In this document: in pieces, positions 5,483-13,663 of the stretch
How positions within the stretch are numbered: position 1 is the first letter of the stretch
Layout of the letters: each line of letters starts with the position of its first letter
Assembly: GCF_030454045.1 (NCBI RefSeq)
Contig: NZ_JAKDJE010000056.1
Span: 1 to 18,814, forward strand
Direction of reading: 5' to 3'
DNA: 18,814 nt
Source of the DNA: Psychrobacter sp.
GTDB taxonomy: Bacteria; Pseudomonadota; Gammaproteobacteria; Pseudomonadales; Moraxellaceae
The notes under the pieces: generated by a model
The model's database searches: none
The model's input: the letters and a program-made list of their open reading frames with translations, nothing else
What the model was told of the DNA's origin: nothing
Translations under genes and position numbers: made by a program

Positions 5483-5944
5483 TTATGTAGAGACGGGCTT
5501 GTCTAGTCTCACCACAAAGCTATCGCAAGGCACATTAGGCAAGATATTATCTGCTGTTGCACCGCTGATCCATGCAGCAATACCTGTGCGCTTATGACGA
5601 CCGATGACCAATAGATCGACCTCGTGTTTATGACAGTAGCTAACGATACCTTCACTGCTAGAGATCGCGGTCGTGACTTCTGACGTCGCTGCATGGAGCT
5701 GGTTACGCTCAAGGAACTGTGCCAGCTTGGCGCGTGCTTCTTGACAGCGCTCGTCATCAATCTCATCATAAAGACTTGACGCAGGCACTAGCTCATAGCC
5801 AAAACCCACCATCGTATCTTTGACGATATGCAGAACGGATAACTTAGACCCTAGACGATTTTCGACAATGCGCTTGGCTTTTTGCGCGACGATATCCGCA
5901 TCAGAGAGTAAGTCAGTGACCAATAAAATATGTTCGTAGCTCAT
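5483..5944 (-). CDS. Universal stress protein, UspA type (copy 1)
   Basis: This 153-aa cytoplasmic Usp-domain protein has the alpha/beta fold of the family: an N-terminal strand HILLVTDLLSDAD, a middle KLSVLHIVKD, and a C-terminal VDLLVIGRHKRTGIAAW, then SGATADNILPNVPCDSFVV. The classical ATP-binding G-x2-G-x9-G(S/T) pattern is not met at its second glycine, so it resembles the non-nucleotide-binding UspA group. A good ribosome binding site (GAGGAAG) precedes the ATG. The gene lies 175 bp downstream of a paralogue of identical length in the same orientation, indicating tandem duplication. UspA proteins are usually induced on growth arrest or stress; the partner is unknown. Confidence 0.93.
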   Translation of the reverse strand: MSYEHILLVTDLLSDADIVAQKAKRIVENRLGSKLSVLHIVKDTMVGFGYELVPASSLYDEIDDERCQEARAKLAQFLERNQLHAATSEVTTAISSSEGIVSYCHKHEVDLLVIGRHKRTGIAAWISGATADNILPNVPCDSFVVRLDKPVST

Positions 5945-6044
5945 AACGTCTTCCTCATGTCAGATAGTATTTACTATAGCACTACTAGAGAGCGCTGTTA
6001 AGTAGTGCTTGTCTATCTCTGAGACCTATCTTATGAGAGAAAGA

Positions 6045-6108
6045 ACCCTTTGAAAAGGGTGACACTGACAGTCATATGCTAGCGATCAATACGCCGAGCA
6101 TATGACTG
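6045..6108 (-). terminator. Hairpins downstream of uspA-like copy 2
   Basis: A perfect 12-bp stem pairs CAGTCATATGCT (6069-6080) with AGCATATGACTG (6097-6108) around a 16-nt loop. It lies 11 bases behind the stop of copy 2. A smaller hairpin (CCCTT/AAGGG, 6046-6059) follows in the minus direction with a pyrimidine-rich tail. Neither has a clean T-run, so this may be a weak terminator or an mRNA-stabilising structure that lets transcription continue into copy 1. Confidence 0.5.
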
Positions 6109-6119
6109 AGCAGTACCGA

Positions 6120-6581
6120 TTATTCAGTGACTGGCTCATCGAGCTTGACGACTAAGCTGTCGCAAGGCGCGTTTGGCAATATACTATCGGCTGTTGCCCC
6201 CACCAACCAAGCCGCGATACCATGTCGTTCATGGCGTCCAATGATGAGTAAGTCGACCTCTTTTTCATGACAGTAGTTGACGATGCCTTTACTGTTAGAG
6301 ATAGCGGCCGTCACTTCTGAGTTGACCGCTTCTAGCTCGTTGCGCTCAAGGAAGCGTGCCAGCTTGGCCCTTGCTTCTTGCCATTTTTCATTATCGACAT
6401 CGCCTGTGAGGCTAGAAGAAGGGACGAGCTCATACCCAAACCGCACCATATCGTCTTCTACAATATGAAGGACTGACAGTCTGGCCTCAGGCGATCCTGC
6501 GAGAATACGTTTGGTTTTTAGAGCAACCTTGTCTGCATCGGATAATAAGTCAGTAACCAGTAAAATATGTTGGTAGCTCAT
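6120..6581 (-). CDS. Universal stress protein, UspA type (copy 2)
   Basis: This is the second UspA-type protein, also 153 aa, with MSYQHILLVTDLLSDAD at the start and GRHERHGIAAWLVGATADSI near the end. By eye it is roughly 70% identical to copy 1, with differences spread through the whole length. A longer reading frame extends to 6713. I choose the ATG at 6581 because an AAGAGGAG ribosome binding site lies eight bases upstream, the paralogue starts at the same place, and the extension reads as non-coding. The divergence between copies shows that the duplication is old and that both copies were kept, consistent with separate roles or expression. Like copy 1, it lacks the full ATP-binding glycine pattern. 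Confidence 0.94.
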   Translation of the reverse strand: MSYQHILLVTDLLSDADKVALKTKRILAGSPEARLSVLHIVEDDMVRFGYELVPSSSLTGDVDNEKWQEARAKLARFLERNELEAVNSEVTAAISNSKGIVNYCHEKEVDLLIIGRHERHGIAAWLVGATADSILPNAPCDSLVVKLDEPVTE

Positions 6582-6948
6582 AAGATGCTCCTCTTGATAG
6601 TTGATTTTATAGTAGCAGTGCAAACGGTTTCTGTTAAGCGTCAGGACTATCATTTGGTGATGGCTTTTGTTGGAATTATGTTGGGCTGTTTGAAAGAGTG
6701 GCGAGCACTTCACGATATATTATTGCCCATGTGCTGACTTGACTTATGAATGGTGAAACCCCACTAATAGCGCTAAGCCAATTCTTTTTTAGCCAAGCTA
6801 GCCACTATTCGGCATGTCATTATATAACCACGATCAATATTCAAAAATTGATTGCAAAAGCTTATAGAAAGCTGTGATGAGCGGCATTCAAACCCAAGCG
6901 TTCTAATAAGCATTTTTATGACTGATCTACCGATTTTTTATTACTCTA
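6582..6948. other. Divergent intergenic region between uspA-like copy 2 and the M16C protease
   Basis: I see no gene here. The left part must hold the uspA promoter (minus strand) and the right part the protease promoter. It is AT-rich, with several short A/T tracts, and contains no recognisable repeat or RNA gene. Confidence 0.6.
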
Positions 6949-6976
6949 TTTACCCTGATAGTCAGGGCACTATACG
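6949..6976 (+). promoter_or_regulatory. Possible promoter with embedded operator of the M16C protease
   Basis: TTTACC (6949-6954) and TATACG (6971-6976) are spaced 16 bp and would start transcription close to the ATG at 7000. A palindrome, CCCTGA-TAG-TCAGGG (6953-6967), sits between the boxes, where a repressor would block polymerase. The -10 and -35 boxes are imperfect, so this is tentative. Confidence 0.35.
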
Positions 6977-6999
6977 CATGATAAGCGATAAGGATAACT

Positions 7000-9900
7000 A
7001 TGACTGAAACCCCATTTACTGCGGATCTCACGTTGCATCCAGCATTTGAGCTGCTTGAGCACCGCCACATTGAGGCGCTATCGATGGATGTGCTGATCAG
7101 TCAGCATGTAAAAACAGGCGCGATGCACTATCATTTAGCGCATCCCAGTGACGAAAATGCTTTTTTGGTGGGCTTTCGCACCCAGCCGATGGACTCAAAA
7201 GGTGAGGCGCATATTTTGGAGCACGTGGCATTGTGCGGTTCCAAAAAGTTCCCAGTACGCGATCCATTCTTTTCGATGATCAAACGCTCATTGAACACTT
7301 TTATGAATGCGATGACTGCAGCAGATTGGACGGCCTATCCGTATGCCACGCAAAACAAAAATGACTACTTTAACTTGCTCTCTGTCTACCTTGATGCCTC
7401 GTTTTTCCCCAATATTCACCCGCTTGATTTTGCGCAAGAGGGCATCCGCGTGGAGCTGGACGAAAACGACAAGCCGCAGTTTAAAGGGATTGTTTTTAAC
7501 GAGATGAAAGGGGCCATGAGCGGCGAGATTGATCAGCTCTATCATACAGTTGCGCATCACCTATTCCCAACGACCACCTATCACTACAACTCAGGTGGCG
7601 ATCCTGCCCAGATTCCTGACTTGACGCATACTGAGCTGACAGCCTTTCATGAGAGTCATTATCACCCCTCAAACAGTGTCATCATGAGCTTTGGTAATAT
7701 TCCTGTTGCCGAGACACAGGCCAAAATACATGAAGATGCCTTGATTCAGTTTGAGGCGGGTAAAAAGCATGTCTCGCGTCCAGAGCAGCGTTTGTCTGCG
7801 CCCATCAGTGCAGTCGATACGTATACGGCTGATGAGGCAGGTCCAGATCAGACCCATCACGTGGTCGCTTGGTTGTTGCCAGCGATTACCAATCCTAAGC
7901 AGCGTTTGGCATTACGTTTGCTCGAAGGTGTGCTGGTTGAGCACTCAGGCTCGCCATTGCGTGCCTATCTTGACAGTCACCCGCTAGGTAAAGCGCCAAG
8001 TCCACTATTGGGGCTCGATGACAGCCATTATGAAATGGTCTTTTATACAGGTCTGCGCGGCTCTAACCCAGAGTATGCCGAGGCGGTAGAGCAGGGCATC
8101 ATTGATCTGCTGACTGAGGTGGCAAGCGCGCCAGTCGATGATGAAACCATCGAAACCATCTTGCACCAGATTGAAATTGATCAGCGCCATATCGGTGGCG
8201 ATAGCATCCCTTATGGTCTGAACCTGATGCTAGAAGGCTTTAGTACGGCCATTCATGATGGTAATCCTATCGACGTGTGGGAAGTAGATGAGCATCTACA
8301 GTGGCTACGCGAGCAAGTCGTCGATCCGCAGTGGCTACCAAACTTAATCAAGACACATCTGCTGGATAATCCGCACCGTGTACGCGTGACCATGACGCCA
8401 GACAGCGAAAAGTCAGCCCGCCAAGCGGCAGCTGAGCAAGTGCGTCTAGATACCATTGAGATGGATCTGACTGCTGATGACAAAGACATCTTGCACAAGC
8501 AAGCACTCGATCTGGCAGCCCGTCAAGCAGCGCCAGATGATTTGAGCTTACTGCCAAAGGTAGGTCTAGAAGACGTACCAACAGATATTAGCTTTAAAGA
8601 AGGCGTGCAAAAACAAGTACGTTTAAGCGGACAAGACAGTACCCTATTTAAGTACGAAGCGGGCACCAATGGTATCTATTACTATCAAGTCATTGTGCCG
8701 TTGACTGAGGCAATTGGTAACGGCAGCGCCGCTGAGCTGCCAGTCAATGATGTGATTAATCATCCATTGTTGCCTATTTATTTAAGCCTACTATCTGAGC
8801 TAGGCACTGACTCGCTCAGCGCCCATGAAATGCAGGCCAAGCAAGCCGCGCATTCTTCGGGTGTGACCGCGCGTATCAGTCAGCGTACTCATGTGGATGA
8901 CAGCCAGTCCATTAGCAGCTACTTTGTCGTGGCAACGCGTGCGCTCAACCGTAAGCCTGAAGCGATTGATTTGCTCAAAGAAGTGATGGAGCATAGCATC
9001 TTTACTGAGCATGGCCGTATCAAAGAAATCTTGCAGCAGCGCCAAGCCAGCTGGCAATCCAATTTGGCAGGCTCTGGTCACTCATATGCGATGCAGACAG
9101 CGAGCCGCGGCATGAGTCGTCAAGCGCAGCTAGAGTATGTGCGCAGCGGTTTACCAGCACTAAACGCACTCAAAGCGTTCTTGGGTCATGCCAGTACCGA
9201 TGATGCACAGTGGGATCATTTAGCGACCAGTTTGATGGACTTGCATCAACGTTTGATCAGTTTGCCTAAGCATGCCGTCATCATTTGTGAAGCCGAGCAA
9301 ACGGAACGCTTGAGTGGCCTGATCGTCGATAGTTGGGAAGACAGTCAAGCAGCAGCGTCTACTGAGAATGTAATTAACACTGAAGCTAACGTTCCAAGTG
9401 AGTTTGCAAATCTGCATCTAGACACTGCTCTAAATGGAGAAAAAGACGCGGTCAAAGCGTTAGAAAGTGGGACTGCTCTCGATGTTGCAGATTTAGCGTG
9501 GTTAGTACCGACCAACGTTTACCATAATGCCAGCGCTTATACCGTACCCGCTGCTGACCATCCTGATACTGCCGCATTAATGGTATTAGCGCCTTACCTA
9601 CGTAATGGCTACTTGCACAGTGCCATTCGTGAGCGCGGCGGTGCCTATGGCGGCGGCGCAGGCTATGACGCTAATGCTTGTGCGTTTAAGTTCTTTAGTT
9701 ACCGCGATCCGCAGTGCGCTGAAACCTTTGAGCATTTTGAGGCCAGTATCGAGTGGATCTTGAATGAGCCACAAACCGATGAGCAATTAGAAGAAGCGAT
9801 TTTAGGTATTATTTCCGGCATGGATAAACCGGGCTCTCCTGCAGGAGAAGCGATTAAGGCGTGCTTTGCCAACTTGCATCATCGCGGTGCTGACTGGCAA

Positions 9901-10065
9901 CGTAAAATGCGCGCCGCTATCCTAGCCGTGACTCTTGATGACTTGCAGCGCGTTGCCAAACAATATCTGCAAGGTCAACAGCATGTACGTGCCGTATTAG
10001 CACCTTATGATAAAGAAGAGACGGTGAAAGGTCTTGGTTTTGAAGTATGTAGAATTAAGGGCTAA
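7000..10065 (+). CDS. M16C zinc metalloprotease (insulinase family, PreP-like)
   Basis: This 1021-aa protein belongs to the pitrilysin/insulinase family, subfamily M16C, whose members degrade peptides inside a closing two-half chamber. The inverted zinc motif HILEH (H71, E74, H75) is intact, and the downstream glutamate is E168 in NEMKG, as in PreP/Cym1. The C-terminal half carries RGGAYG (about residues 879-884), the conserved substrate-contact block of M16 enzymes. The length equals full-length single-chain M16C proteins with four domains. There is no signal peptide, so it is probably cytoplasmic. AAGGA (6990-6994) gives a good ribosome binding site. A stretch around residues 785-830 (EDSQAAASTENVINTE onward) is low in conservation features and may be a flexible insert. 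The gene is monocistronic, with a strong terminator after it. Confidence 0.95.
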   Translation: MTETPFTADLTLHPAFELLEHRHIEALSMDVLISQHVKTGAMHYHLAHPSDENAFLVGFRTQPMDSKGEAHILEHVALCGSKKFPVRDPFFSMIKRSLNTFMNAMTAADWTAYPYATQNKNDYFNLLSVYLDASFFPNIHPLDFAQEGIRVELDENDKPQFKGIVFNEMKGAMSGEIDQLYHTVAHHLFPTTTYHYNSGGDPAQIPDLTHTELTAFHESHYHPSNSVIMSFGNIPVAETQAKIHEDALIQFEAGKKHVSRPEQRLSAPISAVDTYTADEAGPDQTHHVVAWLLPAITNPKQRLALRLLEGVLVEHSGSPLRAYLDSHPLGKAPSPLLGLDDSHYEMVFYTGLRGSNPEYAEAVEQGIIDLLTEVASAPVDDETIETILHQIEIDQRHIGGDSIPYGLNLMLEGFSTAIHDGNPIDVWEVDEHLQWLREQVVDPQWLPNLIKTHLLDNPHRVRVTMTPDSEKSARQAAAEQVRLDTIEMDLTADDKDILHKQALDLAARQAAPDDLSLLPKVGLEDVPTDISFKEGVQKQVRLSGQDSTLFKYEAGTNGIYYYQVIVPLTEAIGNGSAAELPVNDVINHPLLPIYLSLLSELGTDSLSAHEMQAKQAAHSSGVTARISQRTHVDDSQSISSYFVVATRALNRKPEAIDLLKEVMEHSIFTEHGRIKEILQQRQASWQSNLAGSGHSYAMQTASRGMSRQAQLEYVRSGLPALNALKAFLGHASTDDAQWDHLATSLMDLHQRLISLPKHAVIICEAEQTERLSGLIVDSWEDSQAAASTENVINTEANVPSEFANLHLDTALNGEKDAVKALESGTALDVADLAWLVPTNVYHNASAYTVPAADHPDTAALMVLAPYLRNGYLHSAIRERGGAYGGGAGYDANACAFKFFSYRDPQCAETFEHFEASIEWILNEPQTDEQLEEAILGIISGMDKPGSPAGEAIKACFANLHHRGADWQRKMRAAILAVTLDDLQRVAKQYLQGQQHVRAVLAPYDKEETVKGLGFEVCRIKG

Positions 10066-10101
10066 GACAATTAGGTTTGTTCTTTATTAAAAGTTAAATA
10101 T

Positions 10102-10130
10102 AAAAAGCCAAGCATGATGCTTGGCTTTTT
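10102..10130. terminator. Bidirectional terminator between M16C protease and Nudix gene
   Basis: A perfect 13-bp stem (AAAAAGCCAAGCA with TGCTTGGCTTTTT) has a 3-nt loop and T-runs on both strands, and separates convergent genes. Confidence 0.95.
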
Positions 10131-10167
10131 TGTGTTTGCTGACTTATTTTTATTAATAGCGTTTTTA

Positions 10168-10731
10168 TCAATAGCGCTTGATGCTTTTGTCTTTACTGAT
10201 TAGGTCTTGATGAACAGGGAAGTCACTGTGACTGTTGTGCGCTTTACGATCAGCAAAATAGCGTTTAAGTGTGCGACTGACCGCCTCAAAAGCAATGTCG
10301 TCCCATGGCACGTCTGCTTCATCAAATAGTGCGCACTCTAGGCTCTCCACACCTGAGCCAAACGCACCGTCTTTGAGCGTGGCCAAATACAGGATATAAA
10401 TTTGTCCAATATCAGGAATGTCATAAATACAATATAAGTGGGGATCGAGGACGGACGCTTCTGCCTCTTCAAAACTCTCGCGTGCCGCGCCCTCAGCGAT
10501 GGTTTCACCATTTTCCATAAAGCCGGCAGGCACCGTCCAGTAGCCATAGCGCGGCTCGATAGCACGGCGACACAGCAGCACTTTGCTTTCATGAACGACC
10601 AACGTGCCACAGATGACTTTGGGGTTTTCATAATGGATATAGCCGCAGTTTGGACAGACCAAACGTGGCATGTTGTCCATTTCTGGTACTTTGTATTCGG
10701 CCTCATGACCACATTCGAGACAATAGCGCAT
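10168..10731 (-). CDS. Zinc-ribbon Nudix hydrolase
   Basis: This 187-aa Nudix hydrolase cleaves a nucleoside diphosphate linked to another moiety. An N-terminal zinc ribbon has C4, C7, C26 and C29 (YCLECG, then CPNCG), the Nudix_N_2 arrangement. The Nudix box follows at residues 70-89: G70, E76, R84-E85 and E88-E89 are all present (GFMENGETIAEGAARESFEE). The open frame extends upstream to 10935, but the ATG at 10731 begins exactly at the zinc ribbon and has AAGG upstream, so the 68-residue extension is rejected. Substrate cannot be read from sequence; related proteins act on ADP-ribose, NADH or FAD. It lies downstream of the SDR and isomerase genes on the same strand with a 244-bp gap, so it is probably transcribed separately. 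Confidence 0.92.
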   Translation of the reverse strand: MRYCLECGHEAEYKVPEMDNMPRLVCPNCGYIHYENPKVICGTLVVHESKVLLCRRAIEPRYGYWTVPAGFMENGETIAEGAARESFEEAEASVLDPHLYCIYDIPDIGQIYILYLATLKDGAFGSGVESLECALFDEADVPWDDIAFEAVSRTLKRYFADRKAHNSHSDFPVHQDLISKDKSIKRY

Positions 10732-10975
10732 ATCAACTGCCTTATTTTTAATAAATATCGTGTATGCACGTATCTTAAAAGGTTCTAGAGGATTCTGATG
10801 TTTGCTTTTGTATACAGCAGGGATAACGGCAAATAATACGAAGAATATGCTTTTTAATTTTAATGAGAAAGGTGAGGCTATTTGAGCTTTATTACTACCA
10901 AAAAAATTGTTCTGACAGCGCACTTCAATCGTCATCAGGGCATTGTTATTTTATCGAGTTTATCTTACAGGAGAA

Positions 10976-12250
10976 TTAGGTTGTTGTTGCGAGCAGCTGT
11001 GTGCGTAGCCCCCCAGCGACCGACGCAGAGAGTGGAATCAATGGCGTCACCGTGGCTTGAAAGTCATGATAAAGATCTTCGCGCGTTGGATAGACCACTG
11101 TACTCAGATTGCCATCCGCATCAACTTCATGACGCCAGCCGCCGTGCTCAAGATCAATCAAGGTGCTGGCAATATAGTCCCAAGCTAAGCGGTAGTAGTG
11201 CTCAAAGCGTGGATCACCCGTGCGGCGTGATAGCATCAGTGCGGTATTGGCCATCTCAGCCTGTACCCAGTAAGGACGATTAGCGATTGAAATCTCATCC
11301 TCCCAGCCAATAGTATAGACCATACCGGGCTTACCATCGGGAGCCCAGCCGCGATCAGTAGCGCTGTCAAATAAGGTGATGGCATCAGGTAGCAGCCAAT
11401 CAGGCACCTCATAATCACGTGCCGTACAAGCAGATTCAACTTTTAACAACAATCCTGCCCACTCGGCGAAATGACCCGGTGTCAGCCCCCAAGGCCGCAA
11501 GTCATCAGAAGGCTCGTTGACATCATAGTCGGGCAACAGATTCCACCCACTATCAAAATGCTCAGGCAAACGTCCATCGTAAGTCTTAGGAATATTATGC
11601 CCGAAACGCTTGGCCAAGCTAAGCGCGCGATCAAGCCAACGCGTCTCACCCGTGGCATCTGCCAATGCTAAGCAAGCTTCGGTAGTATGCATGTTGCAAT
11701 TGGCACCTCGATACGCTTCAGGATCAGACCAATCAGCGGCAAAAGAAGGCAGCATTGATTGCTCATCTTCTAACCAAAAATGCTGATCAATGATTGTTAT
11801 TGCAGCCTCCATCAACTCTGTACCGCGCGGACGATCTGCGATAGTGGCAGATGCGCCAGCAAGTGCGACAAAGGCATGCAGATAGGCATTTTTGCGCGAT
11901 GGATTGTCCAAAGTAGCAGACGCATCACTGAACCAGCCACCATTTACTTGATCTCGTAGCGGTCCATCTAGGAGCGCATCGATACCATGGTCGCAACGTG
12001 TGGCGGCCCCAGGCACACCCATCAACGTTGCTAATGCATAGCAATGTACCATTCTAGCGGTGATGAGGCTTTTTGCCGTGTCATCAACCATATTGCCATC
12101 ATGACCGAGAGTCGCAAACCCTGATGGTACGCGCGCTTTGGCATAATGATCAAGTAGACGCTGTCCTTCGTTAAGTAGCCAATGACGATGCATACCGCGA
12201 TCTGCCCAGCAAATAGATAAGAGATCGGAGTGATCAGCAGTCCTAGCCAT
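10976..12250 (-). CDS. AGE-family sugar isomerase (YihS / mannose-isomerase-like)
   Basis: This 424-aa (alpha/alpha)6-barrel enzyme belongs to the N-acylglucosamine 2-epimerase (AGE) superfamily. The active-site residues known from YihS are all present with a constant offset of about 11-12: R66, H188 (NMH), H260 and E263 (PGHFAEW), and H395 (LYHDFQA). The spacings between the histidines (72 and 135) equal those I recall for YihS. This favours an aldose-ketose isomerase (mannose/fructose or related sugars) over a GlcNAc epimerase. No sulfoquinovose genes are nearby, so sulfoquinovose is unlikely to be the substrate. The start overlaps the last eight bases of the upstream short-chain dehydrogenase, so the two are cotranscribed and translationally coupled. 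That context suggests joint handling of a sugar or polyol, but this is inference. Confidence 0.92.
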   Translation of the reverse strand: MARTADHSDLLSICWADRGMHRHWLLNEGQRLLDHYAKARVPSGFATLGHDGNMVDDTAKSLITARMVHCYALATLMGVPGAATRCDHGIDALLDGPLRDQVNGGWFSDASATLDNPSRKNAYLHAFVALAGASATIADRPRGTELMEAAITIIDQHFWLEDEQSMLPSFAADWSDPEAYRGANCNMHTTEACLALADATGETRWLDRALSLAKRFGHNIPKTYDGRLPEHFDSGWNLLPDYDVNEPSDDLRPWGLTPGHFAEWAGLLLKVESACTARDYEVPDWLLPDAITLFDSATDRGWAPDGKPGMVYTIGWEDEISIANRPYWVQAEMANTALMLSRRTGDPRFEHYYRLAWDYIASTLIDLEHGGWRHEVDADGNLSTVVYPTREDLYHDFQATVTPLIPLSASVAGGLRTQLLATTT

Positions 12251-13058
12251 TGGTAATCATCCCGCCATTGATATGTAGCGTCTGTCCAGTGACAAAGCTG
12301 CTGTCTTGGCAAGCAAGAAAGACATAGGCTGCGCCCATCTCACGTGGCTGACCCATCCGCCCCATTGGAGAGGACATTGATTCTAGAATATCTTTGTCAA
12401 AGTCTTTGAATACCAGTTGAATCTCGCTCACCACAGGACCTGGTGCTACTTGATTGACACGGATGCCACGATCTAATAGTTGCTGTGACAGCGCACGAGT
12501 ATAGCCAACGATAGCGCCTTTGGTAGCAGTGTACGGTACCAGCACATCGTTGCCGACATAGGCATTCACGGATGTGGTATTAATGATACTATCGCCTTCT
12601 TTCATGTGCTCAAGGGCGGCGCGTGTCGTATAAAACATCCCTGCCATATTGACATCGAAATGCTGCTGCCAGTCTTCATCACTGACTTCAGACAAATCAT
12701 GATAGGGCTTTTGCATGCCCGCATTGTTGATCAGCACATCGATACCGCCCCATTGCTTCACGACAGCTTCTACCGCCGCTGTGCAACTACTGCTATCAGC
12801 CGTATCACCTTGCAAGACTAATGCTTCTGTGCCTTCTGCCTCAATGCCTTCACGTGTCTCATTGGCGCTCTCTTCATCAGAGTGATAAAGGATGGCAACT
12901 TTGGCACCCTCGCGTGCCATATGAAACGCCACTGCGCGGCCGATACCGCTGTCTCCGCCCGTAATCAAAATGCGCTTGTCTGTCAGTTTGCCTGAGCCTT
13001 TATAATTGTCATTGATATATTCGGCAGGTGGCATCATATTATCGATTTGGTCTGTCAT
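12243..13058 (-). CDS. Short-chain dehydrogenase/reductase, YghA / GSP39-like
   Basis: This 271-aa NAD(P)-dependent oxidoreductase has a Rossmann fold. It carries TGGDSGIG (33-40) for cofactor binding, NNAG (111-114), and the catalytic set S163, Y176 and K180 (YTATK). The N-terminal extension MTDQIDNMMPPAEYINDNYK, leading into GSGKLTDKRILITGGDSGIG, is typical of the group containing E. coli YghA and Bacillus general stress protein 39, which reduce aldehydes or oxidise glucose-like sugars. AAAGGA lies eight bases before the ATG. It is the first gene of a two-gene operon with the AGE-type isomerase, overlapping by eight bases. The actual substrate is unknown. Confidence 0.93.
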   Translation of the reverse strand: MTDQIDNMMPPAEYINDNYKGSGKLTDKRILITGGDSGIGRAVAFHMAREGAKVAILYHSDEESANETREGIEAEGTEALVLQGDTADSSSCTAAVEAVVKQWGGIDVLINNAGMQKPYHDLSEVSDEDWQQHFDVNMAGMFYTTRAALEHMKEGDSIINTTSVNAYVGNDVLVPYTATKGAIVGYTRALSQQLLDRGIRVNQVAPGPVVSEIQLVFKDFDKDILESMSSPMGRMGQPREMGAAYVFLACQDSSFVTGQTLHINGGMITNG

Positions 13059-13663
13059 AACTCGTATCCTTTGTTTTATTTGAGGTATTATTTATTGTTG
13101 TTACACAAAACTACGCTACTGGTATCCGTATTTTTATAATGCTATTTTAGAATACCTGCCTCATAGCCTTGTTAGCAGTCATCATAATATTCAAAGGCAA
13201 CTTTTGGAATATTGCTGGGTTAATGTTTGGTAATTTAAAGATGCTGTCATCATACTGATTATGACCGCTACACAGATCGAAGAAGGCATACAACGTCAGT
13301 CTAATTAAACGGGACTATAGTGGGCTAAGTGAGAAACCATAAGATGTTGAGTTGCTTAAACAAGCTTATCAAGCAGGCAAAAAAGAGATAGTAGACTTAT
13401 AGTAGGGCTTTTATCACCACCCACTCTACATAACAAAGCCTATACACAAGTACTAGTGGTTCTGTAGCCATCCCAATGCCTATACCCAGATATAAGGTTT
13501 TGTTGATACGATTGCCCCTTTATATTGTTCAAAACATCAGAAGACAGATCAATGAACGCGACAAGCCGACTGATAAAAAACTGGCATGCCTCTAAGCCAA
13601 CTGGTGTGCTGATACAGGCATCTTCATAAACCATATGACGATGGCTACCCATAGGATGTGATA
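13059..13663. other. Long intergenic region without a supported gene
   Basis: These 605 bp separate the divergent SDR operon and the Nudix/CoAse gene. No ORF here has a plausible start and product. A plus-strand remnant at about 13321-13402 reads LSEKP, a stop, then DVELLKQAYQAGKKEIVDL and a second stop, which looks like the decayed end of a small gene. The minus-strand frame at 13440-13652 has no ribosome binding site and no family resemblance. Promoters of both flanking genes must lie here. Confidence 0.5.

Noticed and set aside
6582..6713. N-terminal extension of the second stress protein
   Set aside because: The ATG at 6581 has a strong AAGAGGAG site and matches the start of the paralogue; the extension is not protein-like.
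10732..10935. 68-residue extension of the zinc-ribbon Nudix protein
   Set aside because: The zinc ribbon at residue 4 is the usual N-terminus, and a ribosome binding site precedes the ATG at 10731.
13440..13652. 70-aa minus-strand ORF upstream of the CoAse gene
   Set aside because: It has no ribosome binding site and no recognisable motif, and it overlaps the likely promoter region of the neighbouring gene.
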